64,000 bases of DNA from CAYRFQ01 sp964423615 (GTDB lineage: Bacteria; Planctomycetota; Planctomycetia; Gemmatales; Gemmataceae). The stretch spans positions 37,755-101,754 of the forward strand of contig CAYRFQ010000023.1 in assembly GCA_964423615.1 (NCBI GenBank), written 5' to 3'. The notes under the pieces are model-generated. The model saw only the letters and a program-made list of their open reading frames with translations. It made no database searches and was not told the origin of the DNA. The position numbers and the translations under genes were made by a program. Shown in pieces: positions 60,161 through 64,000 of this stretch; position 1 is the first letter of the stretch, and the number at the start of each line of letters is the position of its first letter.

Positions 60161-61519
60161 ATGAACACTCCTCTCCTCATCGCGGTTACCGTAGTCGTGG
60201 CGTACCTCATTGGCGGGATTCCGTTCGGATGGGTCGTCGCCAAAATGAAGGGCGTCAACATCTTCGAGAAGGGCAGCGGGAACATCGGAGCCACGAACGT
60301 CGGGCGTGTTCTCGGGCGGAAATATGGCTACTTCGTCTTTGTGTTGGATTTTTTGAAAGGGGCTGGCCCCGCACTCGCTGCCAAAGTGCTTGCCGAGCCG
60401 GTCAACGCTGGCGTGTCGAGCGATGTGTTGGGAATCGGAGCAGGTCTCGCGGCCATTGTGGGGCACATGTTCCCGGTGTACCTGAAGTTCAAGGGTGGTA
60501 AAGGCGTCGCGACCGGAGCGGGCATTGTGACGGTCCTTGTGCCGTTGCCGTTTGCGATTGCGTTGATGGTCTGGCTCGGCGTTGTTCTGGCGATCCACAC
60601 GGTTTCGGCGGCATCGTTGGCGGCCGCTTCGGCGTTGTGTGCCTCGAGGTGTTTGGCGATCGATCGTCCGTTTGCCAGCGACAACCTCGCCCTCACACTC
60701 TTTTGTTTTGTCGTCGCCGCGTTAGTGTTCGTCCGTCACAAGGGCAACATCGCCCGTCTAGCCCGTGGAAATGAAAACCGTATCCAGGAGACACCCACGA
60801 TGCAAAAGGTCACCAAGGTCGTTCATGTCCTCACCATGGGTTTTTGGTTCGGGATGTCGATCTTTTTCAGCTTCTTCGTCGCACTCACGTTGTTGAACAC
60901 GATGGACGAAAGCGCCGCTGCCGAGCCTCGACCAGCGTGGTTTCCGGTTTGGACGGAGTACGCGGCGGAGGGCGGCGTGGCGAACAGCGACAAGGAACAG
61001 GGTTCGCAAGCCTTCGGTGCGATCATCAGCCCGCTGTTCGATTGGTTCTTTCCGCTTCAGGGAATTTGTGGTTTTGTGGCCGTCGCCACGGCGTGGAACT
61101 GGCAACGCTTTGGCGGTGGCGTGCATCGTTGGCGAGTGACGTTGCTGTTGCTGGCGATCGCAACGGTCCTTCTCGGATGGCCACTGGAACGGCACGTCAG
61201 CGTAATTCGGGACGACCGAACGAACGCCGTTCGCCACTACCTTGAGGCGAAGGTGAAGAACTCTCCGGCGGCCAAAGAAGGTGGCGAACTCGAACAACGC
61301 GTCGTGGCCGTCAAAGCGCAGTTTGGAACGTGGCACACGTATAGCTTGTTTCTGAACTTTGGGACGATTGGATTGGTCACGGTTGTGATGGGGATGGCGG
61401 CGTTTTTGCCAACGACGCCTGCACCAACGAACTCAAACACGAGTCAGGCCAACAAAACGGCCTCGGGGGTGCCAGGAAATGGACAAGAGAATCCAAAGCC
61501 AGAACACGTCGCTTCGTGA
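60161..61519 (+). CDS. plsY: PlsY glycerol-3-phosphate acyltransferase fused to a DUF4149-like membrane domain (452 aa)
   Basis: Residues about 1-210 are PlsY: 'VVVAYLIGGIPFGWVVAKMK', 'GSGNIGATNVGRVLGRKYGY', 'FKGGKGVATGAGIV' and the 'VRHKGNIARLARGNENRI' end, with all three acyltransferase loops intact. PlsY transfers an acyl group from acylphosphate to glycerol-3-phosphate, the first step of phospholipid synthesis. Residues about 214-452 are a DUF4149-type four-helix membrane domain ('VVHVLTMGFWFGMSIFFSFF'). At the junction CCAGGAG precedes an in-frame ATG at 60800, so the second domain could also be made separately. No frameshift or stop separates the parts. It follows the AtuA pair by 1 bp. 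Confidence 0.85.
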   Translation: MNTPLLIAVTVVVAYLIGGIPFGWVVAKMKGVNIFEKGSGNIGATNVGRVLGRKYGYFVFVLDFLKGAGPALAAKVLAEPVNAGVSSDVLGIGAGLAAIVGHMFPVYLKFKGGKGVATGAGIVTVLVPLPFAIALMVWLGVVLAIHTVSAASLAAASALCASRCLAIDRPFASDNLALTLFCFVVAALVFVRHKGNIARLARGNENRIQETPTMQKVTKVVHVLTMGFWFGMSIFFSFFVALTLLNTMDESAAAEPRPAWFPVWTEYAAEGGVANSDKEQGSQAFGAIISPLFDWFFPLQGICGFVAVATAWNWQRFGGGVHRWRVTLLLLAIATVLLGWPLERHVSVIRDDRTNAVRHYLEAKVKNSPAAKEGGELEQRVVAVKAQFGTWHTYSLFLNFGTIGLVTVVMGMAAFLPTTPAPTNSNTSQANKTASGVPGNGQENPKPEHVAS

Positions 61520-62088
61520 ACTTGCCGTTTCCTTGAAGTCATTCCTGTCGAGGTCGAAAGATCGTGCATCACCACTTTGGTGATGCAGGTGGAGGAAGTT
61601 GATTTCCACGATGGGGATAAGATTCCGAAGTGATCGGATGGTTACGTTCAGGAAAATGGCAAGAGATCTATTCGCTTGGTCGTTGAGTCAAGGTGCGGAT
61701 ACGTTTCTTGCGGTCACGCATCTCGGTCTTGTAACACTTGCGGAATGGTGGCTTTTTCTCATGAGCAAGAGGAACGAGTTCCGGCAACTTTGATTCGAGC
61801 TACCGGTTGAGGCAACTCAACAGTCTTTTGTTTTTCGGGGAACGGGAAAGGGGCGAAAGCGGTTGCGGGAAAGGGGCGTTTTAGGCAACTGAGAGTTCGA
61901 CCCGAGGGTCTCGTTCCACCGAACCCGGTTCTCAAATTTTGTTGGACTCATCTAAATTGGCCCGAAATGTTTGGCTTTCCCTTCCAAGTAGACTACAATC
62001 ATTTCTTCTTAACAAGCACTCCTTTTTCCCTCTGCTGACTCCTCTGCTCATCGCCCCCGTTGAGTCAGATTGCCTATGAGGATGGACC
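61520..62088. other. Intergenic region before the terminal kinase gene
   Basis: A 569-bp gap. A 9-bp hairpin, GCATCACCA (61566-61574) with TGGTGATGC (61578-61586), lies 45 bp after the PlsY fusion and may be a terminator although no T-run follows. The frame at 61599-61793 has no supporting features. The kinase promoter is not identified. Confidence 0.45.
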
Positions 62089-64000
62089 ATGATTCAGTTC
62101 GACTGCCTCTGCTGTCACAAAACACTCCAGGTCGAGGAACATCTGGCCGGGAAAACCATCCCCTGTCCTCACTGCAATGACGTGGTCACTATCCCACAGT
62201 CTGCTCAGACCGTTGCTCAGACGAGGGATCGGCAGCCAAACGCTCCCACGCCGACCATGACCGGTCAGTTCCCTGAGGATACTGAGCAGAATTCTCTCTC
62301 GGAAGAACCGGGCACATTGCCCCCAGTTGGAACAGCAGACACAGCTACCATACCCCCTGTTCAGCCAACCGATGATGTGGCAACGATCCCACCCACCGAT
62401 AGTCCGGCGGAATCCCCGACAATGCCGCCCAAAGCTGGCCCCGAGGAAACAGCAACGATTCCACCGGAGCAACCTAGCACCGAGAAGGTCCGAGAAATCG
62501 CTGCGGAAGTTCCTGGCTACGAAATCCTCTCGGAGTTAGGGGGTGGCGGAATGGGTGTCGTCTACAAGGCTCGACACCTGCAACTCAATCGCGTTGTGGC
62601 TTTGAAGATGATTCTGGCCGGTGGTCATGCCGGTTCCGAAGACATCGTTCGGTTCTTGTCCGAAGCCGAGGCCGTGGCGACTTTGCAACACCCCAATGTG
62701 GTCCAAGTTTTTGAGGTCAGCCATCACAACAACCTGCCGTTTATGGCTCTGGAATTTGTCGAAGGTGGCAGTTTGGGAGGAAAGCTCAAAAGTGGCCCGT
62801 TGCCTGCCAACGAAGCGGCCAAGTTGGTCGAACAGATGGCTCACGGGATGAACGCCGCCCATCAGGCGGGCATCGTTCATCGTGACCTTAAACCCGATAA
62901 TGTCATAATGACGGCCGATGGCACACCAAAAATCACCGACTTCGGACTGGCCAAGAAGATCGAAGGTGGCAGTGGTTTGACTCAGACCGGTGCCATCATG
63001 GGCACTCCGAGTTATATGGCTCCCGAGCAGGCATTTGGCGAAGGAAAACGTGTTGGTCCGGCTGCTGATGTGTATGCTCTCGGGGCGATCCTTTACTGTT
63101 GTCTGACGGGCAAGCCTCCTTTCCAAGCCAACACACCGCTCGACACGATCCGGCAAGTCGTCAGCGAAGAGCCCAAACCGCCCACCCAGATCAATCCCAA
63201 GGTTCCAAAAGACCTGGAAACGATCTGCTTGAAGTGTTTGGAAAAAGAACCGTTGAAGCGGTATGCCAGTGCGGAAGCCTTGGGTGAAGATCTCAGAAAA
63301 TATTTGAACGATGAGCCCATCGCCGCCCGACCGGTGAGCCGGACAGAACGAGCAGTGAAGTGGGTCAAGCGAAATACAGCTTTGGCGATGTCCATGGCAG
63401 CAGTATTTCTTGTGTTGATCTTGGGAGTGGGGATCAGTACCTGGCAGGCAGTTCGGGCCACCAAGGACCCCCAGAAGTCTCTGGATGAGGTAGCAGTCAG
63501 TGTCACCCGAGGTTGGGGGCGGCCGTTTGTGGAAAAGGTGGAACTTGGCGAACCGGCTCCGGTTCTTAGTCGACCAGAACGGGAAGTGTTGCAGGAACTG
63601 GCTCAAACAAATCAGGAAGCATTCCGGATTCGGTTTATTCAAGAAGCGTTGCGAAGCCCGTTCACCACGAGGCAATTACGAAACCGCAGCGACTACGCTT
63701 TGATTGCTGCTGTGGGATTGGACAAAGGCCGGCGGAGAGCAGTGGAAGATGTCCTGATCGCTCAGTTCACTCTATCGGATCAGGAAAACCTGGACCTGGC
63801 CCTGATTGCTACCAAGTTAGGAGGATTGAACCCGACAGCAGCCAACCGAGCTGGACTCGCTCTGAGCCAGGCCATGACAAAAACAAACAATTCTAATGCC
63901 CTTTATTTTTTGTCGCAGGGTTTGTCGTCTGTGGCCCAATACATGCAACCCAAAGAGGCCGCTGAGACGGCGGCGGTGCTGAGCCAGGCCATGACAAAAA
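62089..64000 (+). CDS. Zinc-ribbon Ser/Thr protein kinase with C-terminal tandem repeats (3' truncated by window edge)
   Basis: The frame is open from ATG 62089 to the end of the window (637 residues seen). A zinc ribbon (C6/C9 and C26/C29) and a Thr/Pro linker with three 'ATIPP' units precede a complete Hanks kinase (about 143-410): 'ELGGGGMGVVYKA', 'ALKMI' with K173, 'IVHRDLKPDN', 'KITDFGLAKK', 'GTPSYMAPEQ'. A membrane helix ('ALAMSMAAVFLVLILGVGIS') follows, then an unrecognised domain and 'LSQAMTKTNNSNALYFLSQG', repeated at the right edge. Planctomycete kinases of this type carry many such repeats, so much of the protein lies outside the window. Confidence 0.9.
   Translation, partial: MIQFDCLCCHKTLQVEEHLAGKTIPCPHCNDVVTIPQSAQTVAQTRDRQPNAPTPTMTGQFPEDTEQNSLSEEPGTLPPVGTADTATIPPVQPTDDVATIPPTDSPAESPTMPPKAGPEETATIPPEQPSTEKVREIAAEVPGYEILSELGGGGMGVVYKARHLQLNRVVALKMILAGGHAGSEDIVRFLSEAEAVATLQHPNVVQVFEVSHHNNLPFMALEFVEGGSLGGKLKSGPLPANEAAKLVEQMAHGMNAAHQAGIVHRDLKPDNVIMTADGTPKITDFGLAKKIEGGSGLTQTGAIMGTPSYMAPEQAFGEGKRVGPAADVYALGAILYCCLTGKPPFQANTPLDTIRQVVSEEPKPPTQINPKVPKDLETICLKCLEKEPLKRYASAEALGEDLRKYLNDEPIAARPVSRTERAVKWVKRNTALAMSMAAVFLVLILGVGISTWQAVRATKDPQKSLDEVAVSVTRGWGRPFVEKVELGEPAPVLSRPEREVLQELAQTNQEAFRIRFIQEALRSPFTTRQLRNRSDYALIAAVGLDKGRRRAVEDVLIAQFTLSDQENLDLALIATKLGGLNPTAANRAGLALSQAMTKTNNSNALYFLSQGLSSVAQYMQPKEAAETAAVLSQAMTK

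Overview
The window looks like chromosomal DNA of a planctomycete, most likely Gemmataceae or a close relative. The support is the combination of Ser/Thr kinases carrying WD40 propellers or tandem C-terminal repeats, a DUF1559 prepilin-like protein followed by a small lipoprotein, a TIGR02996-type N-terminal domain fused to an FGE-sulfatase domain, an AmmeMemoRadiSam B protein, and dispersed REP-like palindromes. No rRNA, tRNA or CRISPR array was recognised.

Left part (1-7840): the right side of a phage-derived head-gene cluster. It has the C-terminal part of an HK97-fold capsid protein, several beta-rich structural proteins, a beta-helix protein, a stand-alone nucleotidyltransferase-fold protein, a gp6-like head-tail connector, a small membrane protein and a small-terminase-like HTH protein. 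No tail, portal, large terminase, lysis enzyme or integrase is visible before bacterial genes resume.

8274-15139: a 921-residue kinase-pseudokinase-PilZ-like fusion, a GH37 trehalase with a small partner gene, and a secreted esterase/SMP-30 fusion. 15470-27342: a zinc-ribbon protein, an AddB-like PD-(D/E)XK nuclease, two zinc-binding proteins on the minus strand, a DUF2617/ATP-grasp pair, an M24 peptidase and an Hsp70-family protein.

27470-34044: an accessory stretch. A 103-bp palindromic element precedes a two-gene RloA/RloB-like ATPase-nuclease module. RloB ends 8 bp from a truncated copy of the neighbouring TIGR02996/FGE gene. Beyond a TIGR03643 protein and a VOC protein with palindromic operators lies an uncharacterised two-gene minus-strand operon with coiled-coil and membrane-tail features.

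34249-49000: housekeeping and surface functions. These are pyrH-frr, an FkbM methyltransferase and a GT4 glycosyltransferase, a secreted protein, an alpha/beta hydrolase with a Memo-family protein, a kinase with 14 WD40 repeats, a secreted seven-repeat WD40 protein and a cobA-hemD fusion. 49110-53435: a POT peptide transporter with a large extra loop and an ABC-2-type permease, separated by a 34-bp inverted repeat with four 14-bp tandem units. 53939-55144 is AT-rich and almost gene-free.

55145-64000: DUF1559 protein and lipoprotein, M20 peptidase, an AtuA-type operon ending in a PlsY-DUF4149 fusion, and a zinc-ribbon Ser/Thr kinase that runs off the right edge. Start sites were moved from the longest frame wherever a Shine-Dalgarno sequence or family-typical N-terminus supported it.
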